Shown: one piece after another, positions 8,098 to 15,540 of the stretch | How the letters are laid out: each line of letters starts with the position of its first letter | Numbering within the stretch: position 1 is the first letter of the stretch | DNA from: Desulfobacula sp. | GTDB lineage: Bacteria; Desulfobacterota; Desulfobacteria; Desulfobacterales; Desulfobacteraceae | Length of the DNA: 22,043 nucleotides | Assembly: GCA_018702715.1 (NCBI GenBank) | Contig: JABIYQ010000631.1 | Coordinates: forward strand, 1 to 22,043 | Direction: 5' to 3' | The notes under the pieces: model-generated | Told to the model about the DNA's origin: nothing | What the model saw: only the letters and a program-made list of their open reading frames with translations | Databases searched by the model: none | Translations under genes and position numbers: made by a program

Positions 8098-9135
8098 ATG
8101 AAATTATTAACACGATTGATGATTGTATTCATCATTTTCGGGATTCCCTGGACAGGTCGGCCGGCTGAAGCCACTGATTTTAAGTTTATCGATACCCACA
8201 ATCATCTGCATGGAGGACGAGATGGCCACTATATGGCTGGTGCCGGATTGGCATTGAAAAAAATGAATCAGCTCGGGATATCAAAAATGATCATCATGCC
8301 GCCCCCCGGTTCTCCAGGGCACCGCGGCGTGGTAGATATCAACAACCTTATCCCGGTTATCCGCAGTTACCCGCAGCGCTTTGCACTGATGGGAGGTGGC
8401 GGTGACCTGAACGTGATGATAATGAAAGCCAAACTCAGTCGCAAGGTCGCTCCGAATCTCAAAAAACGGTTCAAAAAGAAAGCGTTAGAATTGATAAAAA
8501 AAGGAGTTGTCGGATTCGGCGAGCTAACGGCCGAACATTTTTCATTCAGCAAAACCCATCCGTATGAAAGTGTGGCTCCGGATCATGAACTGTTTTTATT
8601 GCTTGCTGATATCGCAGGGGAGCGGGGCTTACCTATCGACTTTCACATGGAAGCCGTTGCAGAAGACATCCCTTTTCCCAAATCAAAATTTTTAAACCGA
8701 TCCTATCATAACCCGGATAGACTAAAAGCAAACCTGCCTGGGTTTGAGAGGCTGATTTCCCATAACCGGAATGCAAAAATCATCTGGGCCCATGCCGGGT
8801 GGTGCAATACCGGCTATCGGACAGCCACCCTTTGCCGCAGACTGCTTGCTGACCACCCCAATCTTTATATGAGCCTGAAACTGTCGCCGGAGGGCAAAAA
8901 GGAAAACCGAATTTTAGAAGCGGGAAAAAACACCATTAAACAGGAATGGCTCAGCCTGTTTCAAGCGTTTCCCGACCGATTCATCATTGGCACGGACCAG
9001 TTTTACGGCCCGCCGGGCAGTAAACAAATCGGGCCACAGAAAACTGAAGCCATGAGTCATCTGATCTCACTGCTGCCCAAGGAGCTCAAACATCATATCT
9101 GTGTGGAAAACGTGAAACATATTTTCAATTTGTAG
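8098..9135 (+). CDS. Exported amidohydrolase-family (TIM-barrel) metal-dependent hydrolase
   Basis: A 345-residue protein with an N-terminal hydrophobic signal sequence (MKLLTRLMIVFIIFGIPW, cleavage probably near residue 25), so it is likely periplasmic. The mature part starts with the metal motif DTHNHLHGG (H34, H36). Further ligand-like positions are GFGELT (E142), FHME (H183), AHAGW (H232) and IIGTDQF (D300), the order seen in amidohydrolase_2 enzymes related to PTE-like lactonases and decarboxylases. The substrate is unknown. AAGGA at 8085-8089 precedes the ATG. It appears monocistronic: 229 nt upstream are gene-free, and an IS-end-like repeat begins 2 nt after the stop codon. Confidence 0.87.
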   Translation: MKLLTRLMIVFIIFGIPWTGRPAEATDFKFIDTHNHLHGGRDGHYMAGAGLALKKMNQLGISKMIIMPPPGSPGHRGVVDINNLIPVIRSYPQRFALMGGGGDLNVMIMKAKLSRKVAPNLKKRFKKKALELIKKGVVGFGELTAEHFSFSKTHPYESVAPDHELFLLLADIAGERGLPIDFHMEAVAEDIPFPKSKFLNRSYHNPDRLKANLPGFERLISHNRNAKIIWAHAGWCNTGYRTATLCRRLLADHPNLYMSLKLSPEGKKENRILEAGKNTIKQEWLSLFQAFPDRFIIGTDQFYGPPGSKQIGPQKTEAMSHLISLLPKELKHHICVENVKHIFNL

Positions 9136-9137
9136 GG

Positions 9138-9178
9138 TGATCCTCCCCCAAAAAACTGGAAGTTATGTTAAATTAAAT
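9138..9178 (+). repeat. IS3-like left-end remnant, copy B
   Basis: TGATCCTCCCCCAAAAAACT starts 2 nt after the amidohydrolase stop and continues GGAAGTTATGTTAAATTAAA. It matches the copies at 6023 and 16653 in the same direction. No transposase follows. Its A/T-rich inner end forms an 8-bp inverted repeat (9167-9174 with 9193-9200). Confidence 0.55.
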
Positions 9179-9207
9179 TATTTTTATGAAAAAATTTAAC
9201 TATTAAC

Positions 9208-9236
9208 ATGCACCGGATTTCTTACCGGTGATATTT
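9208..9236 (+). repeat. Possible divergent fourth copy of the hairpin repeat
   Basis: CATG-CACCGG-(8 nt)-CCGGTG-ATATTT: a perfect 6-bp stem (9211-9216 with 9225-9230) and an 8-nt loop. Flanks and GC-rich core resemble the hairpins at 7907, 11448 and 15496. It ends shortly before the ribosome binding site of the small ORF at 9255, so it could also act as a leader structure. Confidence 0.4.
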
Positions 9237-9254
9237 ATATTAGGAGTCAATGAA

Positions 9255-9495
9255 ATGAATACCAACCAAAATATTAAGACCTTTGAACAACTCAGCAGAC
9301 AAAGGGTACGCAGGAGAGCCGAACCGGACACTCCTTGCCATGAACAAACTAAAAGATGGAATTATGACCAAGGATACCAAAACAGCAAAACTGACAAGGT
9401 ATGAAATCGATAGAAACAAAAAGATTTCAAAGGTCTTTTTAATTTTCATTATCTGCACGACAGGTTCACCTTTGTTTTTTAATCAACTCAATTAA
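9255..9495 (+). pseudogene. Small hypothetical gene, probably frameshifted
   Basis: An ideal AGGAG at 9242-9246, 8 nt before ATG 9255, supports real initiation (MNTNQNIKTFEQLS...). In that frame the sequence turns Arg-rich and stops at 9402-9404 (49 residues). The adjacent frame from about 9295 reads more naturally (DKGYAGEPNRTLLAMNKLKDGIMTKDT..., then a hydrophobic KVFLIFIICTTG segment) and stops at 9493-9495. An indel near 9295 would join them into a protein of about 80 residues with a C-terminal hydrophobic helix. No family is recognised. It ends 11 nt before the rhodanese gene, so it may have been its operon partner. Alternatively the 49-residue ORF is the genuine product. Confidence 0.4.
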
Positions 9496-9506
9496 AAGGA
9501 GGTATC

Positions 9507-10091
9507 ATGCAAAAGTCTATCAAATGTATTGCTGTATTAATTTTCCTGGGGTGTTTATTCCTGCTACCGAGCCCGAACGCCGGCACATCGTATGAGTACA
9601 CGGTTGTAAAAGCCGGACACGCCGGAGGGGATGTCACCCCTTCCCAGGCAATGAAAATGGTCCAATCCAATAAAAATAGTTTTTTAATTGATGTCAGAAC
9701 CCGTCCGGAGTTTGTCCTGGTCGGACACCCGACCATAGCTTATCATGTTCCGGTTAAAATCTGGACCGGCAAACATACCACTAAAGGATACGGGATGAAT
9801 GTCAATCCTGCTTTTGGTTCTTACCTGAAAGCCAAATTCAACCCTGCAACAGACACCTTGATTTTTATGTGCAGAAGCGGCGGACGCTCCTGCACTGCTG
9901 CAGATTTGGCAGCAGAAGCGGGCTGGCCTACATCACGGATATTTAATATGCTTGGTGGTTTTGAAGGCGACAAAATTAAAAATCCGGACAGTGCTTTAGA
10001 TGGAAAACGCATCATGGGCGGCTGGAAAAATGAAGGTCTGCCATGGACTTATGCGGTAAATAAAACCCTGGCCTATCCTGAAATGGAATAG
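9507..10091 (+). CDS. Exported rhodanese-like domain protein
   Basis: A 194-residue protein with a signal peptide (KSIKCIAVLIFLGCLFLLPS, cleavage near A25) and one rhodanese domain. The domain shows FLIDVRTRPEFVLVGH (59-74) and the active-site loop CRSGGRS with C122 as the persulfide-forming cysteine, then NMLGGFEGD. Such periplasmic rhodaneses bind or transfer sulfane sulfur, which would fit a sulfur-metabolising organism; the actual partner is unknown. The insert between the first strand and the active-site loop (VPVKIWTGKHTTKGYG) is typical of exported members. AAAAGGAGG at 9494-9502 is a strong ribosome binding site. A long hairpin begins 18 nt after the stop. Confidence 0.9.
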   Translation: MQKSIKCIAVLIFLGCLFLLPSPNAGTSYEYTVVKAGHAGGDVTPSQAMKMVQSNKNSFLIDVRTRPEFVLVGHPTIAYHVPVKIWTGKHTTKGYGMNVNPAFGSYLKAKFNPATDTLIFMCRSGGRSCTAADLAAEAGWPTSRIFNMLGGFEGDKIKNPDSALDGKRIMGGWKNEGLPWTYAVNKTLAYPEME

Positions 10092-10109
10092 AACTTATCA
10101 ATATGGTGT

Positions 10110-10155
10110 CACATCCCTGCCGCAGGTTATTTTAAACCTGCCAGGCAGAGATGTG
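10110..10155 (+). terminator. Long intergenic hairpin after the rhodanese gene
   Basis: Three stacked stems pair almost continuously: CACATC (10110-10115) with GATGTG (10150-10155), CTGCC (10117-10121) with GGCAG (10144-10148), and GCAGGTT (10122-10128) with AACCTGC (10135-10141), around a 6-nt loop. That is 18 base pairs with two small bulges. It is not followed by a T-run, so it may be a transcript-end stabiliser, a Rho-assisted terminator or a mobile repeat rather than a standard terminator. Confidence 0.5.
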
Positions 10156-10261
10156 GCGCTATAATATTTTAGGAGCTGCAAGGATTATAAAAGAACTTAG
10201 ATTCAAAGAGAAAAATTCTGAATGATGTATTTAGTATGATCAATTCTTTAAGGGAAGAGTC

Positions 10262-11293
10262 ATGATCACTTTAGCTGGATTTTGTATTCTAATAAGTTTA
10301 ATAGTGGTTTACTTGCTCATTATCGCATTTTTACCGTTCAAGGTTGCAAAACAACCAATAGAACTGAAAGGCAGTAATGGAGACACCCCTATCTGTAGAC
10401 AGGATGTTACTTTTAAAATTGATGGTTTGGAATTAAGTGGTTGGTTGTATCTCCCTGAAAATTCAGCCAACCCTGTTCCTTGCGTTATATTAAATACAGG
10501 ATTTTGCGGTACCAAAGATTTTCTTTTGGAAAAATATGCCCTCAGATTTGTTGAAGCTGGTTTTGGTGCATTGTCTTTCGACTACAGACATTTTGGTGAA
10601 AGTCAAGGCGAGCCCAGACAAATCTATTCAGTTTCTAAACAGCTTGAAGATAATAATGCAGCGATTACATTTGCAAGGACCAGAAGTGAAATTGATCCTG
10701 AAAAGATTTTTATATGGGGAACTTCATCTTCGGGAAATTATGGAATTCTATTAGCTGCTGAGGATAAACGAATTGCAGGTGTTATGGGGCAGACCCCTTC
10801 TCTTGACCACCAGGCAGAAGGAAAAATGATTGTAAAACGTGAGGGGATGGGTTGGTTTCTCAAATTGATTTTTCATGCACAGAAAGATAAATTTCGTTCA
10901 AGATTCGGTTTGTCTTCGCATTCATTCCCAGCAGCCGGTAAACCGAATACGACTGCGATGTTGATAGCGCCTGGCTTTTTTGAAGGCTATCAAAAAATAG
11001 CCAAAGAATCACAGACTTTTAAAAATGAAGTATGTGCCCGAATAATGCTTGCATTTGATGAGCCAAATCTCTTTAAATCAGCTAAAAAAGTCAGCTGTCC
11101 GGTTTTGTTCCATCTTTGTGAAGGCGATAATCTTGCTTTAACTGATTCTCATAAAAAAATTGAGAAAATACTTAATGAAAAAATTAAATTCATCAAATAT
11201 CCTATTGGACATTTTGATATTTATTTCGGAGAATATTTTGAAAAAACCATTGTCGATCAGATATCCTTTATAACAGATATTACTCAAAATTAA
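10262..11293 (+). CDS. Membrane-anchored alpha/beta hydrolase
   Basis: A 343-residue alpha/beta hydrolase. Residues 1-25 form one hydrophobic helix (LAGFCILISLIVVYLLIIAFLP), acting as an uncleaved anchor or signal. The hydrolase core includes an oxyanion region near ILNTGFCGTKD (76-86), LSFDYRHFGESQG (104-116), the nucleophile elbow IWGTSSSG with S155, the acid in CEGDN (D289) and the histidine in GHFDIY (H317), so the triad is complete. The layout resembles the YcjY/dienelactone-hydrolase-like group; the substrate cannot be told. The start ATG 10262 has AAGGGAAGAG at 10250-10259. It stands alone between the long hairpin and a 209-nt spacer. Confidence 0.88.
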   Translation: MITLAGFCILISLIVVYLLIIAFLPFKVAKQPIELKGSNGDTPICRQDVTFKIDGLELSGWLYLPENSANPVPCVILNTGFCGTKDFLLEKYALRFVEAGFGALSFDYRHFGESQGEPRQIYSVSKQLEDNNAAITFARTRSEIDPEKIFIWGTSSSGNYGILLAAEDKRIAGVMGQTPSLDHQAEGKMIVKREGMGWFLKLIFHAQKDKFRSRFGLSSHSFPAAGKPNTTAMLIAPGFFEGYQKIAKESQTFKNEVCARIMLAFDEPNLFKSAKKVSCPVLFHLCEGDNLALTDSHKKIEKILNEKIKFIKYPIGHFDIYFGEYFEKTIVDQISFITDITQN

Positions 11294-11375
11294 TGTCCGT
11301 CCATATTGGGGTCGGATCAAGCAAATTTATCACAGACGAGGCAATAAAGTAGATGGCCCATCATAGGGGGAGATG

Positions 11376-11393
11376 AAAAGGGGTGGAGGGTCA
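11376..11393 (-). repeat. Possible right-end partner of the IS3-like terminal repeats
   Basis: Read on the - strand, the sequence starts TGACCCTCCACCCCTTTT. Its first nine bases equal the outer end of copy A at 6023, and it points in the opposite direction, as a right inverted repeat would. The inner part diverges and no target-site duplication is seen with any left copy, so the assignment is weak. Confidence 0.25.
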
Positions 11394-11447
11394 AACTATG
11401 TGAAAAGCCAAAACTGGGAATCAGGTTTTCTATTATTTCGATAAAAA

Positions 11448-11473
11448 AATGAAGCGGGTGAAACCGCTTATTT
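11448..11473 (+). repeat. Intergenic hairpin repeat, copy 2
   Basis: AATG-AAGCGG-GTGAAA-CCGCTT-ATTT: stem 11452-11457 with 11464-11469. It is identical to copy 1 at 7907 except in the loop, which has one base changed and one added. It lies 30 nt upstream of the TTG start of the Tat amidohydrolase, within its likely 5' leader. Confidence 0.6.
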
Positions 11474-11502
11474 AGAAACGTTATACATAAAAGGAGTAGC
11501 TG

Positions 11503-12765
11503 TTGATTGTTAAAACGAACGATGCCAATTCCTGTGTGGGGAAAATATCCAGACGCGAATTTCTCAAATTAACGAGTCTTACGACTGCTGGTCTATTAGT
11601 TGGGCACGGTTCATCCCAAGGAGCTGAAAGTACACTGGCACTAATCAATGGCACACTGATCGACGGCACAGGCGCCAAAGCAGTCCCGGAAGGAGCCATA
11701 GTAATTATAGGTAATCGCATCATTGCGTCAGGTTCTCGCACGCAAGTACAAATACCTACCAATGCACAAATGATTGATGTTCAGGGTGGAACAATATTGC
11801 CAGGATTCATCAACGCACACGTCCATGGCGCATATTATTATTATGCAGAGACGCTACTAAAGGCATGGGCACGTGGCGGTGTTACGACTGTGCGTGATTT
11901 AGGTGACATTCAACCATATTCACCATATTCCAAACAACTTTTCAAAACCCGCGACAGACTGAATGCCATTCCCAAGTGTGCACGTTTAGTAGCCGCCGGG
12001 AAGTTTGTAAATGTAAAGGGTGGCTATCCTATTGCATACTGGGGTGGTAATGCGATCACCATCACTTCTCCCAAGGAAGCTCGTAAGGCGGTGAACATGC
12101 TAATCGATGATGGTGCAGACGTAATAAAGTCTGCTATGGAATCTGGACTAACATTTGGCCAGTCAGGATGGCCCCTTCTCTCGCCTAGGGAAGCGTCAGC
12201 GCTTGTAGAAGCAGCACACGATAGAGATAAGCTGGTTACAATGCACGTGACAAATGCGTTAGATCTGGAGCGGGCGCTGGACGCTGGCGTAGACGAGATC
12301 GCCCACATGGTTGTCGGCAACCAATTTCTTTCTGAAAAGCTGATAACACGTATGGTAAGCGAAGGCAACCGCTGGATACCTACGCTCGAGCTTTGGCAGG
12401 GCGCGAGCCGTAATTATTCTCACTTGAACTATGGAAAATCGGCTATCAATAATTTATCCCGATTCGTTAAGGCCGGAGGCGAAGTAGCACTGGGAACAGA
12501 CTATGCGGGGGCACCAAACATTGATTTTGACTTGGGAATGCCAATTAACGAGATTAAATACATGAGTGAGGCAGGAATGACACCCATGCAAATTATTGTT
12601 GCCGCAACCAGGAATAGCGCGCGCTCATGCGATAGGGAAAGTGATCTGGGAACGCTCGAACCAGGTAAATTAGCCGATGTGCTTGTCGTGAATGGGAATC
12701 CCTTGGACGATATTAATACCCTCACCAACATAAGCATTGTGCTGCGTGGGGGTAAAGTCGTATAG
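11503..12765 (+). CDS. Tat-exported amidohydrolase (imidazolonepropionase/prolidase-like)
   Basis: A 420-residue protein. The N-terminus carries a twin-arginine signal, SRREFLK at 16-22, followed by a hydrophobic stretch, so the folded metalloenzyme is probably sent to the periplasm. The amidohydrolase site is complete: GFINAHVHG (H106, H108), VIKSAMESG (K209, probably the carboxylated lysine), TMHVT (H248), IAHM (H268) and LGTDYAG (D333). It ends LADVLVVNGNPLDDI...VLRGGKVV, the usual beta-sandwich closure. It likely hydrolyses an amide or dipeptide-like bond. The start is TTG 11503 with AGGAG at 11492-11496. No upstream in-frame ATG is needed to complete the Tat signal. Its codon use looks somewhat less like its neighbours (for example GCGCGCTCATGC near 12618), possibly a separate acquisition. 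Confidence 0.9.
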   Translation: MIVKTNDANSCVGKISRREFLKLTSLTTAGLLVGHGSSQGAESTLALINGTLIDGTGAKAVPEGAIVIIGNRIIASGSRTQVQIPTNAQMIDVQGGTILPGFINAHVHGAYYYYAETLLKAWARGGVTTVRDLGDIQPYSPYSKQLFKTRDRLNAIPKCARLVAAGKFVNVKGGYPIAYWGGNAITITSPKEARKAVNMLIDDGADVIKSAMESGLTFGQSGWPLLSPREASALVEAAHDRDKLVTMHVTNALDLERALDAGVDEIAHMVVGNQFLSEKLITRMVSEGNRWIPTLELWQGASRNYSHLNYGKSAINNLSRFVKAGGEVALGTDYAGAPNIDFDLGMPINEIKYMSEAGMTPMQIIVAATRNSARSCDRESDLGTLEPGKLADVLVVNGNPLDDINTLTNISIVLRGGKVV

Positions 12766-12947
12766 AATAATCATAGATTCCCCCTATTTCAACACAACAG
12801 GTTGTCAATATTAGCTTGTCAATCGCAGATAAAATTACCTGAACTATCGCAGCTTATATAGTCGAGGAAAAAGACAAATAAATCTCTGAGTTACTATGTG
12901 AATCTATTCAATTAAGGTATAAAGAGTATAAAAATTAAGGAATCATT

Positions 12948-13880
12948 TTGAAAAATATGATGAAAATCTTAGCTGTTTGTATTGTTTACATCTGTCTTGT
13001 ACCGCAGACGGGTATTTCATGCACAACCTTTTGCATAAATCAAGGTGACAGAACGATTTTTGGAAGAAATTTTGACTGGAAGACTGGCAATGGATCAGTA
13101 TTCATAAATATAAAGGGCATCACCAAGACAGCACAATCTTATGAATCATCCAAACAATTTACATGGGTGTCAAAATTTGGCAGTGCCACATTTAATCAAC
13201 TTGGGCGTGAATTACCGTATGGAGGGATGAATGAGACGGGTCTGGTAGTTGAAACAATGATGCTCCGAGACACGGAATACCCACTATTGCCTGACTCAAG
13301 GTCTAAAATCGGTTTATTCCAGTGGATACAGTATCAACTTGATAGTTTCAGTACAATTGAAGAGGTTATTAAGAGTGATTCTCAGATAAGAATTAAGGCA
13401 AATATTGGCGCACATTTTCTGGTATGTGACGTTTCAGGGAAATGTGTTTCTATAGAGTTTCTTAAAGGCCAGCAGGTTTATCATACCAAGGAAAAGCTAC
13501 CGGTTAAGGTGCTCTCAAACAGTAAATACTCAGAAGCCTTAAGTTTTTGGAAGAATGATCAAATCCCTGAGAATGATACTCGTCGATCCATAGCCAGATT
13601 CACTCTTGCAGCCAATATGATAGGAAAATATAACCCCAAAAAAGAGTCACCTGTTGATTACGCGTTTAAGATATTGAGCAGAGTAAGCAACCCTTCTGAT
13701 AACCAATGGAGTATTGTCTATGATATTGGAAAATTTTGTATTTATTTTCGAACAAAAGAAAATCGAAAAATCCGCTATTTCTTTTTGAAAACCTTTGATT
13801 TTTCTAGTACAGTGCCCTTCAAATCGTTGGATATTAATGCTGACTTTTCGGGAGATATTACCAGCAGGTTTATTGATTAA
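12948..13880 (+). CDS. Exported linear-amide C-N hydrolase (choloylglycine hydrolase/penicillin V acylase family)
   Basis: A 310-residue Ntn-hydrolase. A signal peptide (MMKILAVCIVYICLVPQTGIS) is followed directly by CTTFCI; C25 would become the N-terminal nucleophile after cleavage. R40 and D43 in FGRNFDW match the conserved Arg and Asp of bile-salt hydrolases and penicillin V acylases. GGMNETGLVVE is the family's typical second block. The family cleaves amide bonds in conjugated bile acids, penicillin V or N-acyl homoserine lactones; which applies here is open. The chosen start is TTG 12948, six nt after AAGGA (12937-12941); ATG 12957 or 12960 are alternatives with poorer spacing. The 182-nt spacer upstream shows no gene. 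Confidence 0.88.
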   Translation: MKNMMKILAVCIVYICLVPQTGISCTTFCINQGDRTIFGRNFDWKTGNGSVFINIKGITKTAQSYESSKQFTWVSKFGSATFNQLGRELPYGGMNETGLVVETMMLRDTEYPLLPDSRSKIGLFQWIQYQLDSFSTIEEVIKSDSQIRIKANIGAHFLVCDVSGKCVSIEFLKGQQVYHTKEKLPVKVLSNSKYSEALSFWKNDQIPENDTRRSIARFTLAANMIGKYNPKKESPVDYAFKILSRVSNPSDNQWSIVYDIGKFCIYFRTKENRKIRYFFLKTFDFSSTVPFKSLDINADFSGDITSRFID

Positions 13881-13919
13881 AATTATTAAATAAATAGAAA
13901 AATGGTCAATGATATTTTA

Positions 13920-13964
13920 AAAACAGAATAAAAAAAGAAAACTATTACCATTCAACTGTATCCA
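13920..13964 (+). repeat. Remnant of a phosphatase-gene tail upstream of the OYE gene
   Basis: Matches 5004-5048 (44 of 45 bases), the end and 3' flank of the phosphatase-family gene. Here no phosphatase coding sequence remains upstream. It is the counterpart of the OYE fragment at 4091-4197 and marks a rearrangement junction 40 nt before the OYE start codon. Confidence 0.85.
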
Positions 13965-14004
13965 GGTCATATATTAGATCGCAAACGCTTAAGGAGGGTA
14001 ATCC

Positions 14005-15204
14005 ATGAATCCAACGGAATCAAAACTGTTTTCTCCCTTTCAAATCGGTAATTTAATTATTGATAACCGATTCATCAGATCAGCGACGTTTGAATGCGCG
14101 GCCAACGATGATGGCAGTGTTTCAGAAGACTATGCAAAAATATACAAAAGACTCGCAAAAGGTAAGATTGGAATGATCATTACCGGAATGATTTCAATTA
14201 GCGAAGAAGGGAAAAGTTATAAAAGACAAGCCAGTCTGCATAGTGATGAAATGATACCTGGTTTTTCCCAGCTATTGAATCAAGTTCATGAAATCGGAGG
14301 CAAGGTTTTCGCTCAAATTGCACATGGAGGAAGACAATCCGAAATTCAAGGAACTTTTCCCAAAGCGCCATCATTTGGGATCCCGGACATGGTGTATCGT
14401 GTCCTTCCTATACAAATGAGTGTTAAAGATATTAAAAGGATTATAAAAGATTTTGGCAACTCAGCTTTAAGAGCTAAAAAGGCTGGATTCGATGGTGTTC
14501 AGATACACGGAGCCCATGGGTATCTGATTAGTCAATTTCTTTCACCATTTTTTAATCATCGGAATGACGAATGGGGTAAAGACGCCAAAGGCAGATTTCA
14601 GTTTTTAAGAAAGGTCTTTGATGAAATAAGGGAAAAGGTTGGCGAAGATTATCCGGTTATCATCAAGATAAATATAGAGGATCATACTCCATTTAGAGGA
14701 ATCCGTACTGAAGAAGTTTTTGAGAATTTAGAATTTTTGGTTGAAATGGGAATCGACGGGGTCGAAACATCACGCGGTACCCTTGCTTTTTCAATGTTTG
14801 ATATGTGTCGTGGAGGTGTCCCTTCAAAAGAAATGTCCAAGATCATGCCCAAACCAGCACAGGCTATGACTAACATTGCTTTGAAGCTGAACTATCCGAA
14901 AAAAAAATTCGCTTTTACTGAGGCTTACAACAGACTACCCGGTAAAAAAATGAAGGAAGTATTAAATGACTGCCCATTAATCCTGGTTGGTGGAATGAGG
15001 GGCTTTCCACTCATGGATCAAATTGTGAAAAATGGAGAAGCTGATTTCATATCTTTATGTAGACCATTGATACGGGAGCCTTTGATTTTAAAAAAATGGA
15101 GTCAAGGCAATACGAATGACCCGACTTGCGTCAACTGCAATAAATGCCTGGCTGGATTAGCGCATCATATGGTTCTTCAATGTCGGGAAAAAAAGAAGTT
15201 TTAA
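14005..15204 (+). CDS. NADH:flavin oxidoreductase, old-yellow-enzyme family, with C-terminal Cys cluster
   Basis: A 399-residue OYE-type TIM barrel. It starts LFSPFQIGNLIIDNRFIRSAT, has QIAHGGRQ (104-111), and the active-site block HGAHGYLISQFLSP (168-181) with H168, H171 and Y173, followed by NHRNDEWG. FMN-dependent ene-reduction is the expected chemistry. Near the end C375, C378, C381 and C393 form C-x2-C-x2-C-x11-C, close to the [4Fe-4S] motif of 2,4-dienoyl-CoA reductase-type members, yet the usual following FAD/NAD(P)H domain is absent, so electrons must come from another protein. AAGGAGGG at 13991-13998 is a strong ribosome binding site. A 107-bp internal piece of a near-identical gene persists at 4091-4197. 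Confidence 0.93.
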   Translation: MNPTESKLFSPFQIGNLIIDNRFIRSATFECAANDDGSVSEDYAKIYKRLAKGKIGMIITGMISISEEGKSYKRQASLHSDEMIPGFSQLLNQVHEIGGKVFAQIAHGGRQSEIQGTFPKAPSFGIPDMVYRVLPIQMSVKDIKRIIKDFGNSALRAKKAGFDGVQIHGAHGYLISQFLSPFFNHRNDEWGKDAKGRFQFLRKVFDEIREKVGEDYPVIIKINIEDHTPFRGIRTEEVFENLEFLVEMGIDGVETSRGTLAFSMFDMCRGGVPSKEMSKIMPKPAQAMTNIALKLNYPKKKFAFTEAYNRLPGKKMKEVLNDCPLILVGGMRGFPLMDQIVKNGEADFISLCRPLIREPLILKKWSQGNTNDPTCVNCNKCLAGLAHHMVLQCREKKKF

Positions 15205-15439
15205 AAAAAATCACGAAGGTGCCGTAACCGATTTCAAAAAGGTACTGGATATTCCGCCTGCAAGCAGGAATGCACAGTTGCAGCATGTGCTGTATGCTAT
15301 TGCGGAAAACTACCGCCAGCAAAAGGATTTTCCAAATGCACTTCATTGGGGGGAAAAAGCACTTTCGGAAGACCCTAATAATTATCGACATCGGGAATTG
15401 GTTGCCGAAGTAAAAAAAAAGATGCGGGACGTTCCATAG
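15205..15439 (+). pseudogene. C-terminal remnant of a TPR-repeat protein
   Basis: Directly after the OYE stop, an open frame without a start codon or ribosome binding site reads NHEGAVTDFKKVLDIPP, then LYAIAENYRQQKDFPNALHW and GEKALSEDPNNYRHRELVAE, ending in a TAG at 15437-15439. The A..Y...ALhWgEKAL..dPnn spacing is that of tetratricopeptide repeats, about one and a half to two units. The N-terminal remainder is missing, so a deletion appears to have fused the OYE gene's 3' end to the tail of a TPR gene. It is unlikely to be translated on its own. Confidence 0.7.
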
Positions 15440-15495
15440 TGTCTATGGGTATTGTCAACAATGTTATCTTTTTCAAAACTAACAAGCGGATGGTA

Positions 15496-15519
15496 ATGAA
15501 CCGGTCGAGCCGGTTATTT
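15496..15519 (+). repeat. Intergenic hairpin repeat, copy 3 (compensatory stem change)
   Basis: AATG-AACCGG-TCGAG-CCGGTT-ATTT: stem 15499-15504 with 15510-15515 and a 5-nt loop. Compared with copies 1 and 2, the third stem pair is changed on both sides (G-C to C-G), so pairing is kept. It lies between the TPR remnant and the convergent end of the bicupin gene. Confidence 0.6.
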
Positions 15520-15540
15520 CCAATCAAATCGTATTGCGGA

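Noticed and set aside
9138..11393. Transposase-less mobile cassette carrying the rhodanese and alpha/beta hydrolase between an IS3-like left end and an opposed partial end
   Set aside because: The right end matches over only about nine outer bases and no target-site duplication flanks the pair.
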